A stretch of DNA of 64,000 bases from Ophiura sarsii. Lineage: Eukaryota; Echinodermata; Ophiuroidea; Amphilepidida; Ophiuridae. Position 1 is the first letter of the stretch, and each line of letters begins with the position of its first letter. The translations under genes were made by a program, and so were the position numbers. Location of the stretch: NCBI GenBank assembly GCA_035610835.1, contig CM069446.1, positions 1,007,001-1,071,000 on the forward strand, given 5' to 3'. The notes beneath the pieces are model-generated. The model was not told the origin of the DNA. It saw nothing but the letters and a program-made list of their open reading frames with translations, and did no database searches. Below are positions 1 through 12,400 of this stretch, piece after piece.

Positions 1-640
1 AAGGTTTGCGCCAGAAACAGTGTTATCATATATTTTAGAAACTTAAAAAATCAAATCGAAATAACATGAAAAGTTAAGGTCAAGTATGTACATTGTTTTA
101 GTTTTGAATTGGAACCCATAGCTCTGTTATTGGTCAGTCAATCTGCACGTGTAATCTTAAATTAAAGAGAAGAGGTTTCTACAAATTTAAAATTCACTAA
201 TTTTACTTAGAAGCTTGGAGTTTAAGGAAGGGTCCCAACATAACATAACAAGCACAACATTGAGCATTATTTGTTAGAAAAATTATTATCGAGCCGAAAT
301 TACGTAGTTATATTGAACAAAACAACATACTAGTCACCAAAACGAATAGAAACTGCCATAACTCAACATGCAATTGTTAAAATTCGTGGTGATAGAAAGC
401 CCAGATTGCAGTTTTTATTTGTTTTTGTCATAAGTGTAGTGTTCTGTTCTATATAATTACAAAAGTTGGGCTCGATAGTTATTTTTCTGACATATGATAT
501 AATGCACGATTTTATGCTTGCGGGACACCTCCTTTTAGAGCATATTTATTACCTGGTCAGTTACGTTATTGACCGGGGTTATTGAGAACTGTTAGATCTG
601 GTATGATATCTTATAAACTAACACTAAGCTCGATATCTAA
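1..640. other. AT-rich stretch, no gene seen
   Basis: I see no open frame with family resemblance, no splice-flanked exon and no clear repeat in this stretch. Confidence 0.4.
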
Positions 641-644
641 TTAA

Positions 645-872
645 ATATGCAAACTAATGGTGCCTTACGCCATCATGTTATTGACAGAATTAGTATACCC
701 TACCACTGCAGGTCTTTAATGGGGATTTTTAAAGAACGACCCATACACTTACACAGTGGGGGAGTACAAATGGTAGGGTATTCTAAAGCTTACCCAAAGT
801 GCCATGTTTGACAAAAGTAGATTGCACTACTTTTGAATTTAAATCATGGTATTAACCATTAGTTTGTATGAA
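645..872. repeat. possible small foldback element
   Basis: An imperfect inverted repeat: 'caaactaatggt' near 651 is answered by 'accattagtttg' near 856, and 'ataccctaccact' near 695 by 'tggtagggtat' near 771. It is consistent with a decayed MITE. No clear target duplication was found. Confidence 0.35.
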
Positions 873-1086
873 AAATTTAAAAATAAAATAAACATGCATT
901 TCCATGTATTGATTGTTGTGAAATATATTTCATGGTTTTTATTTTATTAGTGACTTGACTGAAAGCTAAAATGTTCGATCCAAAAGACACCAATTTTTTT
1001 AAAACATAAACACAATAATATACTCATAACTTTGATATACATGTATACCAGAATTATTATAACCCGCTTTGTCGCTGCACACTATA

Positions 1087-1668
1087 CAGTCATCAAAAAA
1101 GTAACTATACAGGTAGAATGGGCTTCTAACTCTAAAAATATATATCTTTCCTAAAAATATTGAATTATAAAGTCGTTGAAAAAATTCATCTTCTTTAATA
1201 TGAGATATAGCACGCTAAGATCGGGTGATTATTAGGGAAATGACGCTCCATAATGTAAGGTGAAGTCCGATTTTCATTTTAACATTTTTATTTTCTACAC
1301 ACGGACCCATCTACGGGTACCTTATTGATTACCGATACTGCAATTGGGCGGTGCATGCGTAAGTTGGACAGTCGGCCGTATTGTTCCGTTGGATCAATAC
1401 GCCCCACACACGCTACCTGTCATACTCCCCCCCCCCCCCCCCGCCCCCGTGTTGAAATGTAAAATGTGAAAATGAAATTGTGACTTTACCTTACATTTTG
1501 GATTGTCACTTCTTCAATATTCAGCCGATCGTAGCGTGCAACATCTCATATTAAAGAAGATAAATTTCTCAACAACTTTATGATTTAATGTTTTTAGGTA
1601 GGATATATATTATTTTTTTGAGTTAAAAATCCATTTATTACCTGTATAGTTACTTTTTTTGATGACTG
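1087..1668. mobile_element. foldback MITE with about 200-bp terminal inverted repeats, TA target duplication
   Basis: The left end 'cagtcatcaaaaaagtaac' is matched by the reverse complement of the right end 'gttactttttttgatgactg'. Similarity continues for about 200 bp in each arm, for example 'cttctttaatatgagat' on the left and its complement near 1545. TA dinucleotides flank both ends, as expected for Tc1/mariner-type non-autonomous elements. The loop contains a run of 18 C at about 1427. No transposase frame is present. Confidence 0.75.
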
Positions 1669-1670
1669 TA

Positions 1671-2490
1671 TTAATTGTCTCTGGCAGTGTACATATCGAT
1701 TTTTACCGTCTGGCTGTGCGTACAGAATAGTCTCAAGGCCATGCAAAGGTCACGCGTCCTTTCTTTGTGTGCTATGTATCATGTGTAGTTGGGCTAGCTT
1801 GGCTTAATAATTGCATTTACATTTTTTTTGTCAACGTCGGTACGACGTTGACATTTGAATTCAGATTCAGGTTTTGTGGTGGAGTCTATGAATTGCTTTC
1901 ATGTATTTTAAATCGGTATTTATACCCAGATGTCTTTAAAATGTATATGAGATCTCGATACGAAAATATGAACATAGCACAAGTGATCATGTACAAACCT
2001 GCCACACATACAGTTCGTACGCAATATTTTCAGGTAAACTCAATAAATCTAATTTATAAGCAATCGATCGATCTATTCACTTCGTGTAACTGAGTCATGT
2101 TCTAATTAAGTATCTAATAAATCCTCCTTGCAATATTTTAAATTAAAATATACATTTGAGTAGTTTTAATATAGTGCGTGAAATCTACTTCTTTTCCTGT
2201 TGAGCGCACACACCGAACACACTCAGCGGCCTCATTTCTTACAAGTTACAATGCCCCTGTAAGAACTTCATTTTTCTTGAACGTTTTATTCCATTTATGG
2301 GCATGCCCGTACTATAATTATATGGCAGCCTTGATGTTTAGACACCCCATTAATATACTACTATCATTTATTTTATAATATCCCTATGGGATAGGACTGC
2401 CAGAATAAATCCATGTAATTTGCTCAAAAATACCTTATTTTTTTGATAAATACCTAAATTGTGGGCAAATTATAAAAAGTAGCCAGATAT
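1671..2490. other. no gene recognised
   Basis: The open frames here (108 and 66 codons) are AT-rich and resemble no family I know. I see no splice-supported exon. Confidence 0.35.
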
Positions 2491-2850
2491 ATTCAATTCA
2501 ATTTATTCAGCAATATGTATACAGAAAATATAATAACAACACAGTGTGAGAAAGAGGCTAGGAGCCGCAAAAGAAACCCTGATAGCGGGCTTATAATATG
2601 GGGACCCTTAAAACAAGAAATGAATGTAGATTAGACATGTTAGATGAAGACAACAACTAAACAATAACATACGAGTAAAACAGGACAAGACAAAAACAGA
2701 GACTACACAGAATATAACAAAAACAGAACAAAACAGAACAAAACCGATACAAAACAAAGAGACAGGAACATTGAACAAGCTAATATACAAATGGTTGCCT
2801 AAGAAAAGCAGGTCATTTACTATGCGAACTTCAAGAGGTAGAGGAGAGTA

Positions 2851-3845
2851 TTAAAGAGGGAAAGAGACGGAATGAAAATGAAGGATAGAGGAGAAAGAAA
2901 GAAAGGAAGGCTGGAGAACCAAATGGTGTGTTGTCATGAGAAAGTGTGTGTGTTGAAGGTGTAACATAAGTGGAAATATAATAATGCTTGAGCTGTTTTT
3001 AAATGATTGTTTATTTGTAATATTTGTGAGTGCATTGGGAAGATCGTTCCAAAGCACCGTGGTATAGGATCTGATGCTTTTCAGCGGTGGTCTTTGGGAG
3101 AGGAAGATGAAATTTGTGTGCTTGTCTAGTGTAATGTGCGTGAATCTGTCGGTTTGTGGTGAAATAGTTTGTGAAGTTGGGTGGAAGGTAGTTGTAGAAG
3201 TAGTCGTTTGAAGCTGGTTGATATCGGTGATTTTTAATATTGAATAGATTCATCAGGATCGGTAGACATAACTGATAAGATAAGGTTCTTATACTGATCC
3301 AAATAGTATACTCACAACTGTGGACGTTTCGGCAACACTGTTGCCAAGACTGAAGCAGAGAAATTCAGCAAGAACGTTGCCACCCGGGCCAGCCGTAAGT
3401 CGTCACAATCGACTATACATAAGTCGGCCATTACGGATCATGTTGTGGACAGTAATCATGTGATTGGATGGAAAGACATGTAAAGAGGCTAAGGTCATAG
3501 GCACGGAACAAGATCGCTACAAGAGATGGATAAAAGAAGCAGTGGAGATAAGAAAGAAAGGGGCACCACCATGAACCGAGACGAGGGGCAGTATCACCAT
3601 TCACACGTTTTTGACGAACTTTTACTGTCTGGAGTCAAGAAACGAACTGGCAACTCCAAAACCGCCGCTGAGAAAACTCCCTCTAGCGTCGGTGACGGTA
3701 AATAACTCACCACAATCTACCAAGTGTTGAGAAAGGCAACAGTGTTGCCGAAACGTCCACAGTTGTGAGTATACTATTTGGATCAGTATAAGAACCTTAT
3801 CTTATCGGTGATTTTTAATGTTTTGAGATTGTGAAAGAGAGGTAA
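2851..3845 (-). pseudogene. LINE (CR1/L2-like) reverse transcriptase C-terminus, split by a Penelope-like element
   Basis: Minus-strand frames give the conserved tail found after the RT domain in CR1/L2/RTE-like LINEs: a 'LPPNFTNYF' plus 'HAHYTRQAHKFHLP' block (about 3090-3200), then, after a frame change, 'VLWNDLPNALTNI' and 'SFKNSS' (about 2980-3057). The coding sequence is broken by a frameshift. It is also interrupted by the insertion at about 3240-3806: the codons for NIKNHRY occur on both sides, at about 3221-3240 and 3801-3820, which looks like an insertion-site duplication of about 20 bp. The AT-rich 2500-2850 stretch is probably the element's 3' UTR. No RT catalytic region remains. 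Confidence 0.6.
3240..3806 (+). mobile_element. Penelope-like element 3' fragment with inverted terminal repeats
   Basis: A 67-bp inverted repeat bounds the element: 'taagataaggttcttatac' at 3276 is complemented at 3787-3805, and 'acgtttcggcaacactgttg' is complemented near 3740. Between the arms the plus strand encodes the end of a Penelope-type protein in broken frames. The pieces are 'KSAITDHVVDSNHVIGW' (about 3421), 'RWIKEAVEIRKK' (about 3525) and 'MNRDEGQY' (about 3571), which match the region following the GIY-YIG nuclease in Penelope-like elements. Stops and frameshifts make it dead. It interrupts a LINE remnant. Confidence 0.7.
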
Positions 3846-4238
3846 GGTGTGTGCCCAGCGCCCAGTAACAGTGGCTAGGAGAGAGAACGAAGGGGAGGAG
3901 AGAGATTTTCCCACTGTAACTGTCTATATGGTCTACAAAATTCGGGAACTTTTCGTGGGATTCTTACTTACAGAAAATCACAGCGAGAACTCATCTTTAC
4001 GAGGACAAGCCGCGCTGATTGGGCAAAATGTGACCAACTAGCCCATGATACTAACAAATCCAGGATTGGTCAATTCAGCTCATGAGCATACAATCAAATT
4101 CGTGATTGGCTACTCGCGCACCGCCGTAGGATCCTAACAAAAAAAGACTTTAAAAGAGAAATGCTTGTAAACAAGTGCAAATCATATTAGAGTTTTATGT
4201 GAGCAAGTCCCATTATGCATCCCGAAACTCTTTATAAT
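3845..4238. other. unassigned spacer
   Basis: There is a weak open frame of 64 codons on the plus strand with no family resemblance. Nothing else was recognised before the satellite array. Confidence 0.3.
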
Positions 4239-6900
4239 AGACTAAATATCATATAATGTGTCCTGATTTGCTTTTCAGGATATGATATCACATTTTGAGC
4301 TACGTATGCTATCTGTGTCACAAATCGGTCAATCCGCAACCAATTTGACGACATAAATGACGTTCGGGTTGAAATCGCAAGGAACTAGCAATTGCAGACA
4401 AAATAGGCATAATATCATATAATGTGCCCTGATTTGCTTTTTAGGAAACGATATCACATATTTAGCTACGTGTGATATCAGTGTCACTAATCGGTCAATC
4501 CGCAACCAATTTGACGACATAAATGACGTTCACATTGAAATCGCAAGTAAAAATTGTGGTTTTTCTTCAACCAATTCCGGACAAAATAGGCTAAATATCA
4601 TATAATGTGCCCTGATTTGCTTTTCAGACTATAATATTGAGCTGCGTATGATATCTGTGTCACTAATCGGTCAAGCCACGACCAATTTGACGACATAAAT
4701 GACGTTCACATTGAAATCGCCAGGAAATACAGGGGTTTTTCCTAGCATCATCATCATCACTGTCGTCCATGGACGAAACGGAGGAAGCAATCGCAACATA
4801 CTGGGCCCAGACTTTCCTGTCATTCATGAGTTGGCGGATCTCTGGAGCAATTGAGGACAAAATAGGCAAAATATCATATGATGTGCCCTGGTTTGCTTTT
4901 TAGGATACGATATCACATTTTTAGCTAAAGTGCTCAACAAAAGAAAGTCGTACACTTTGTTTAGGTCAATTAAAGTAACTTTTGATTGCTTTTTTACCAA
5001 ACAGGCTAGATAGACATTTGGATGAATCTTTTAGGCACATTTTGATACCAAACATAACACCTAGCAACAAAGATAAACCATGATTAGCGCCATTTAAAGA
5101 AAATTAGTCACTTTTCAAAAGTCACATTTTCAATTACTACACGGGAGGAAAATGTGTGTGTGCGAGGTTCACCCCATGCGTGACACTGTTATTAACCAGG
5201 ATTGACCGGCGGGCAATCGATCACACAGTGCAGCCGTGTACACTACCTTGCGTTGGGCGTACACTTAGAGCGCGTTTCTGCTGGGCAAGTTACCGGTAAT
5301 AAACGTTAAGTTTGCCCAGTAGAAACAGACAGAACCGGGCAATAATCGGTATTTTTGGTAATCCCAAAAACCTTAACAAAGCAGGTTTGGAACCAGCAAT
5401 AATCGGCAATAATCGGCAATAAACCCAGCAGAAACAGAAAGGTGATTCTTAGCGGTTTGCGCCGTGAACCGTGTCACGCTGGGTTATACATATTATTGTG
5501 AAGCAATCTTTTGCCGGTGCCGTGGCATTTAACATAAGGTCAAATTGTGTGGCCCATCGACTAGGATCGATAAACTTACCGGTAACTTTTCGCGAGCAGA
5601 AACAGGGGGGATTAAAAACTGACCGATTGAAACTTAGCGTTTATTACCGGTAACTTTTTGCAGTGTCCCAGTAGAAACATGCTATATGTGAGCGGGATAT
5701 TTGATTCCGAACATAAAGGGCATTATGTGCTTGTTAACAATTGGTTTTTTCTTCCGCGTAGTGTATTGGAAATGTGACTTTTGAAAAGTGACTAATTTTC
5801 TATAAATGGTGCTAATCATGGTTTATCTTTGTTGTTAGGTGTTATGTTTGGTATCAAAATGTGCCTACAAGATTCATCCAAATGTCTATCTAGCCTGTTT
5901 GGTAAAAAAATAGTCGAAAGTTACTTTAAATGACCTAAACAAAGTGTACGACTTTCTTTTGTTGAGCACTTTACATATGATATCGGTGTCACTAATCAGT
6001 CAATCCGCGACCAATTTGACGACATAAATTCTTCAACCGATTCCGGACAAAATAGTTTTATAAGTTTTCATTATTATTATTATTAAATATCATACAATGT
6101 GCCCTGATTTGCTTTAGGATACGAAATCATATTTTGAGCTACGTATGGTATCGGTGTCGCTGATCAGTCAATCAGCAACCAATTTGACGACAAATAACGT
6201 TCGCGTTGCCGTTGACATCACAAAGATTTTTTACTTCTTTTTTTTCGACCAATTCCGGACAAATTAGGCTAAATATCAAATAATGTGATTTGCTTTTCAG
6301 GATACGAAATCGCATTTTGAGATACGTATGAAATCGGTGTCACTAATCAGTCAATCAACAACCAATTTGACGACAAATAACGTTCGCGTTGCCGTTGACA
6401 TCACAAGGAAAACTTTTTTCTTCTTCTTCCAATTAGGGACTAAAATAGACAAACTATCATATAATGTGCCCTGATTTTCTTTTTAGGATACGATATCACA
6501 TTTTGAGTTACGTATGATATCCGTGTCACTGATCGGTCAATCCGCAACTAATTTGACGACATAAATGACATTCCCTATGAAAAACAGGTTTTTCCCCCTA
6601 CCAATTGTGGACAAAATAGGCTATAAGAAAATATCATATAATGTGCCCTGACTTACTTTTTAGGATACGATATCACATTTTGAGCTACGTATCATATCAG
6701 TATCACTGCACGGTCAATCCGCAACCAATTTGACAACATAAATGACAGGCGTGTCGAAATCTCAAGGAAAATTGTGTTTTTTCCCACCAATTCAGAAAAA
6801 AAATCTCAAGGAAAAATGTGTTTTTTCCAACAAATTCCGAAAAAAATAGGCAAATATCATATAATGTGCCTTTATTTGCTTTTTAGGATACGATATAGCA
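4239..6900. repeat. satellite-like tandem array, about 180-190 bp unit, interrupted by a transposon
   Basis: Diverged units carry the landmarks 'atatcatataatgtgccctg', 'gatacgatatcacattttga', 'cggtcaatccgcaaccaatt' and 'gacgacataaatgacg'. Units begin near 4248, 4410, 4598 and 4871, and after an insertion near 6088, 6275, 6457, 6632 and 6855. The array is broken between 4928 and 5971 by a foldback element flanked by TA. Units differ by short indels near an A/T-rich link, for example around 6230 and 6420. Confidence 0.8.
4928..5971. mobile_element. foldback element with 200-bp TIRs inserted in the satellite array
   Basis: The left end 'aagtgctcaacaaaagaaag' is complemented by the right end. 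The arms match over about 205 bp (4928-5135 against 5768-5971). TA flanks both sides, and the satellite unit resumes directly after the right TA, which shows an insertion. Family members are at 60169-60409 (short, two arms) and about 54767 (one arm). The interior has repeated 'ttaccggtaataa' and 'gcagaaaca' motifs and no transposase frame. The TA duplication fits a Tc1/mariner-like non-autonomous element. Confidence 0.85.
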
Positions 6901-7046
6901 ATATATACATACAAAACATATCTGATACCTCCGCGATCAACGAATTAGCTCTAAACACAACATAGTCCCGCTTGTAATACTTATGTAAATGCGATGGACT
7001 ATTTAGGCTGCGCGCTACAATAATGTTTTAGAAAATATAAATCTAA

Positions 7047-7427
7047 GGGAGCGTGTGTGGTCTAGTGGATAAGCGCCGGTCTCACGATGCAAAGGTTGTG
7101 AGTTCGAGCCCCACTTCGGCCAACATGTTTGTATCCTTGGGCAAGGTACTTAGTCTCAATTGTCTCGTGGTTCAGAAGTCACGTATAAATGGTGGTCTCG
7201 TGCATCGGAAGTGCAATAATCCGAGCACGTTAAAAGATCACAGACTCCTTCGTAAAGAGTAGGGAATTATCCCGGTCTGTGTCTGTATACTCAATTTCCT
7301 AGATTACAGGAAAATCTTGTAAATACGAAAAACTTGTAAATACGTAAAAATATGTAAAATGGACCCTTCAACAGCACGTTTGCAGCTGAAGGGGTGCGCC
7401 TGAAACAAGAGGCGGGATCTCCACAAT
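7047..7427 (+). mobile_element. tRNA-derived SINE, copy 1
   Basis: The head carries RNA polymerase III promoter-like boxes: A box 'tggtctagtggataagcg' at about 7058 and B box 'ggttgtgagttcgagcccc' at about 7094. It is followed by the phrase 'tccttgggcaaggtactta', common in animal tRNA-SINEs. A closely similar copy lies in reverse orientation at 36968-37354, and both end in 'gaggcgggatctccacaata'. Between body and tail is a short A/T repeat of 'cttgtaaatacg'. Confidence 0.8.
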
Positions 7428-7495
7428 ACTATTAATCATAATAAAGAGGAATGGGATGCGCGACCCTTAGGAACGCAATTACTAAACACCAAACC

Positions 7496-7715
7496 AAACA
7501 CCACTTCAAGGATACGAAAAACCGCTGCAATGATACCAAACACCACTGCAATGATTCCAAACACTACTACAATAGTACAAGATACCACTGCCATGATACC
7601 AAACACCACTGCAATAGTACCAACCATTACAGTGATATCAAAACCACTGCAATGATTCCAAACACTACTACAATAGTACAAGATACCACTGCCATGATAC
7701 CAAACACCACTGCAA
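7496..7715. repeat. minisatellite, about 21-bp unit
   Basis: Tandem variants of 'ccactgcaatgataccaaaca' run through this segment, interleaved with 'ctactacaatagtacaagat'. A roughly 100-bp higher-order block is repeated: 'ttccaaacactactacaata' at about 7555 and again at about 7657. Scattered units of the same motif occur at 9060-9130 and 9385-9460. The open frames on both strands here are products of the repeat and not genes. Confidence 0.75.
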
Positions 7716-8104
7716 TTCGTCGATCTCATCACATACAGAACATACAGATCTATTCGACGCAACATATGCTTTTCGAGAAATTCGAGATTGAAAATCCTAT
7801 CGTCAGATTTTGCTTCAAACTTGCTTATTTCTTAACCAATATTCCTAGATAGGATATATACATGACGAGGACCCTTGGTACTTTCTATTTAGGTCATTTT
7901 TGTGTGCTAATCTTTTGAATAACATTGATTAAAATGGTACCAAACTTATAGCTCTGTATGTAAAAATATTTGTTTCCATTATTTGCGTATTTTACGCAAT
8001 AATAGTGAGATTTCTCAGCTGCCAGCCAGGACTAATAGGTTCAAAAACAGTCCTGTGCTGTATTTTGTGCAGCTTTTAATTAAATAAATAGGCCCATGAT
8101 TTTT

Positions 8105-8245
8105 CTGCACCCACTTCTATCGACCAAAATATCCCCCGATCCCCCCGGGATTTGATCCAGGGACCTCTCGCACCAGAGGCGAGGGATTCCACACTTCACC
8201 ACGGCTGTCAAGCACAGTCTGGGCATTGCATTGCCCAGACTGTAT
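8105..8245 (-). mobile_element. tRNA-like SINE fragment plus perfect hairpin
   Basis: Read on the minus strand, 8150-8210 resembles a tRNA-derived head: 'gccgtggtgaagtg' followed by 'gaggtccctggatcaaatcc', a B-box-like T arm. At 8214-8243 a perfect inverted repeat, 'acagtctgggca', six-base loop, 'tgcccagactgt', adjoins it. It could be a SINE remnant; a functional tRNA is unlikely because the arms do not fold fully. Confidence 0.4.
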
Positions 8246-8249
8246 GGAA

Positions 8250-9250
8250 TGGGTCCATTTGTTCATCAAAAAACTTCCACGCCGGTGGTACCAACGTGCC
8301 CAGTCGTGGTATTTTGGGGTATATGGTACCTGTTAGGGTTATATTAACAAAACTTGTTGAAGAAAAAAGAAAATACCCCCCACTTTTTTCTTCAACGCGG
8401 AAAATCGACCAAAATATCCCCCATGCCTCCCATCTCTGACCCTTTTGTTTTGTTATTGAAAATTAATGCAGATATTCATTGCAATCGATTTATCCAACAC
8501 GCGACATACACATCATTTAAAAAAGGCGGGCACAAATAATGATGATCTTATTCGTTGCTGGAATAGCGGCTTTTGCAACTTTAGAATTCGACTTTAAGCC
8601 ACTCAAGTGCCCATAAATCCGCCAAACAACATCATAGCGCAACAAAAGAGGTGTCAAAATGCGCAGAAGATAACTGTGAATCGAATTATTTAATTATTTT
8701 TTTGCATACCAATTCAGGTTCTGATAAATCTGACCATTTGTAAGTGTTTCGATACTTTATTGGCGCAGTTTAGCTCATGGAATAGATCTGTATGTGAAAC
8801 GCGTAGAATTTGCGATGTTCAAATAGCGTGATGTGTCGACCACGTTATTATCTAGATCTATATGAAATAGCGCTATATGTGAAACGCTGAAATGTAAAAA
8901 ACAGCAAATACGCCAAATTCAAGGACTTATATCTCATTAATTAAACATATTGAGGTCTGTAACTTGGGTTATTGAAAGAACACGTTACAATATTTCTCAA
9001 AAAATCATAATCTCTCGAATAGATCAGTATGTGATGAGACCGACGGATTATTCCAATTCCAAACGCCTGCTGCCATTATTATAGTACCGAGCACCACTGA
9101 AATGGTACAAAATACTACAGCAATCATAGAATTGCAATGGTGCCAAATAAAACAATTTATTATCATTCAGTAGGCAAGAATATCGTAATTTCATTGGTTA
9201 TTATAATTTTGATTAAAATATCACCATTTTGAAGTCCTACTAATGATAAA
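8250..9250. other. no gene recognised
   Basis: There are short low-complexity frames only. Minisatellite-like 'ccactgaaatggtacaaaat' units appear at about 9090-9160. Confidence 0.35.
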
Positions 9251-9254
9251 TTCG

Positions 9255-9368
9255 TTATCCCCTGTTTGATCTTATGCAATACGAAAAATATTAATGGTTT
9301 GAGTTCGCATCACATACGAACCCAAACCATTTATATCTTTTCGTATTGCATGAACAAACAGGGGATAA
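9255..9368. repeat. long hairpin (about 114 bp palindrome)
   Basis: 'ttatcccctgtttg' at 9255 is complemented by 'caaacaggggataa' at about 9355, and the stem continues inward through 'atgcaatacgaaaa' and 'ttcgtattgcat' to 'aatggtttgagttcg'/'cgaacccaaaccatt', with a short loop. The stem is nearly perfect. It lies just downstream of the UGT gene's 3' end. Confidence 0.8.
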
Positions 9369-9488
9369 ATGATAACATCCATAACATAATACCAAACACC
9401 ACTGAAACCCCACTGGACACAAAACACCGCTGCCATGATACCAAACACCACTGCATTACCGAAGCAAACCAAACCCAAGGTGAAACCT

Positions 9489-12400
9489 TTAGTCACATTT
9501 AATTCTATCAGATCTTTCCCATAGTCCCTTGCACCCTCTAATACACAATCTACAGCAGTATAGCAGTATAATTAACATAGAGACGAACACTATTAATAAA
9601 AATAATATCACATCCAACAGTAAATATTGGAAAACGTCCAGGTCCAGCGCGGCAGAACGCAGATGTTTTGCGTCACCATGACGTAAAACATACTCCATCC
9701 AATCAGCTGCCAGTTCTGTGGGTTTGCGAGGTGAGTCGCGAAATAATGTAGATAACCGGGTGGCGTTTGCCTTGAAGCTGTAATTAAAAGTGAAAAAAAT
9801 AGTTACAGAGTTAGGCACTAGAGTCTATTTTCCTATCACAAGAGAATTGCAGCACATAAACGTGCGCGCCTAATCGAGGCGATGACGTATATACGAGCCT
9901 AGAAAGATGGAAGATACAAAAGCGTAAGTAAACGCCAGCAAAGTTACGTGTTATGATATTAATATTGATCGAGTTATAAATGAAATTCCAATTGTGTAAT
10001 TTTTGTGTACACTCTGTATAATTATTGTTATTATACATCTAACTCCCAAAACATACGGTGGTTTGTTGAAATGCCCTTGAACAGGGTTATTCATTGAAGC
10101 GTTGTTGACTGTATTCTAGTATAGACCCTGACCTGGTATATCCTGTCATTACATATTGCTATGTCCGTTTTTCCTGACCATTTGAACGTTATGAGAGATT
10201 AAAACACTTACGAAAAGCAAAAACTCTTGGCTACTCATAAATATTTTCCATTTCAATCTTTAAAAAAAACCGGCCCACATATTTCGTAATTTTGACCCGG
10301 CCGGATATGAGGGCAACTCTTTTTTTTTGGGGGGGGGCCTTACGTACCTTTTGTCATTTATAACTGTGAGTATAGCTGCTGCCAACTGATCACTTGTTAA
10401 AGTAGCTATATCAACTTTGACCCCTATACCACGTGACACTATTCTAGCTGCGTTGTCGTAATGATCTCCAAATAAGGGTATCGCAACCATAGGAACCCCA
10501 TTATATATCGCCTCCCATACACCGTTTGCCCCACAGTGGTTCACAAACACCTTGATCCGAGGATGTCCTGTGTAAAAAACCATACATAAGTATTACCCAC
10601 TTTTTCACTGCTTCTAGACTTCGCTGGAAAATGCGAAGGGTAGTTCGTGGCTTGAACAAGATTGTCACCATAGTCATCACAATTCTTTGGCTCCGAGAGG
10701 TCTTTAAGATCAGACAAAGGTGCAGTGAATAAACGCCTCAACAAACCCTATGCCCATTAACTCCATACGCTCCAGCAAAGGGTATGAGAGACAATGTATA
10801 AGAAAATATAGTTGCCCGTTTGATGAAGCTTCTAGCTTAGGAGTAAAACTTAACACACTATGTCTGTCATCTAATGCTCATCGCTCTTACAAAATAGTGT
10901 AACCCGTAATCCCAAATGGTCATACGATACGTTCGAGGGATGCAATGGGATCCGAAACCAGCCGCACACCAAATGTCAAGAGTCCTCTGAATTGTTATCT
11001 TCATAACATGAAATGTTCTACATTATAAGGTATGTATTTAGCAGTGTGATCTACATTCAAACTTACCAAGAAGATCGTTCTGTGGCATCCAATCTACAAC
11101 CTTAATGTTCGGAGTAAGATTAGCTGACAGGTTTCCGTTCAACTTCCAAATCACCTTTTGTGGCAACTGAGCGAAGGCATCAGCGAACAAGCAGGCAATC
11201 TTCTCGTCTATACCAGACGCGTAGGAGCCCAATGAAAAGAGGACCACACCAGCATCTCCAGAACTTTCTAGAAAGTTTTCCCAACTCTGTGAACACAATG
11301 CGTACAAAACTGCATCATTTTACCATAAACATCTATAACTATTTACAGGTTTTTTAACCAAAGGGTTGTAACGATGTAGCTAGTATGGAATGGTATAAAC
11401 CTGACCGAAAATTTTCCCCGGAAATGTTCCGGGCCAGTTGTCCTTTAAAAAGCGCGTCGCATACATACATAAAAACAACTATTTGTGATACGCCATTCCC
11501 CGGAAGCTCAAAGCGCTATAAAATAGCATAAGAATACTAAATTATAAACATAATCATATAAGAAGCAAGCGATTAGTTTGGAAACAAACATTTATGAAGA
11601 GACTTCCTGAAGGCAACATAAAATCTTTTTGGAGATCTTAAACTGTCTGAATTATAAATTGCAGTATTATAAGGCAGTACTGCAAAACAGTGCCTATGGC
11701 TCAAACGTATAAGTGATCTGTACGTAACACTTATACGATAAGTTATATTATGATAATGTATTGTCATACGTATAAGCGTCGTGGAAATTAAACTGAGACC
11801 AATGCAAATATTGTCCATAATTATATAGAAATATTAATTCCGTTGGTCTCAGTTCATTTTTATTAATAATTTTACGTATACCGATGCAAAATATTACTTA
11901 CACGTATTAAACTTACGTATAATTAGTTACTTAAACATATCGCCGCTGTTCTGAAATAACGACACATCACTTTACTTAATTCTGTTGTGATGTGTCGTTA
12001 TGTCAGAACAGCGACGATATGTTATGCGGCATATGGACTGGTGTTGCAGTAAGACATAATGTGATGACATGATATTTCAATTATTATAGACCTAACCGAC
12101 AATGTTCCTAAAAACACGTAAGTTCGCCTGTCTTATACGAATTCATGTAAACAGGCGGTAGACATGTTCAATCTTTTTGGAGCCGTAAAACAGTCAAAGC
12201 TATCATTTGAAGTGTTAAAACATCCTGCCTTATTATGCTTATAGGTAATTAAGTAGTAATTAATGATTCGATCACAGGTGTATCTGAGATCAGATGATAT
12301 TTCAATGATTATTCAACTTACATAATCCAGGGATCTCGGTGGCTTGGTTGTGAGTCCACCCACTGCTATTGTATTGGGCATTAGAGGCCAGGAAAAATCG

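Noticed and set aside
7436..7852. Open frames of 109 and 133 codons on opposite strands
   Set aside because: Both are translations of the 21-bp minisatellite, with periodic His/Thr/Asn or Val/Gly patterns and no family resemblance.
8354..8539. 61-codon plus-strand frame
   Set aside because: It overlaps another short frame, is AT-rich, and has no splice or family support.
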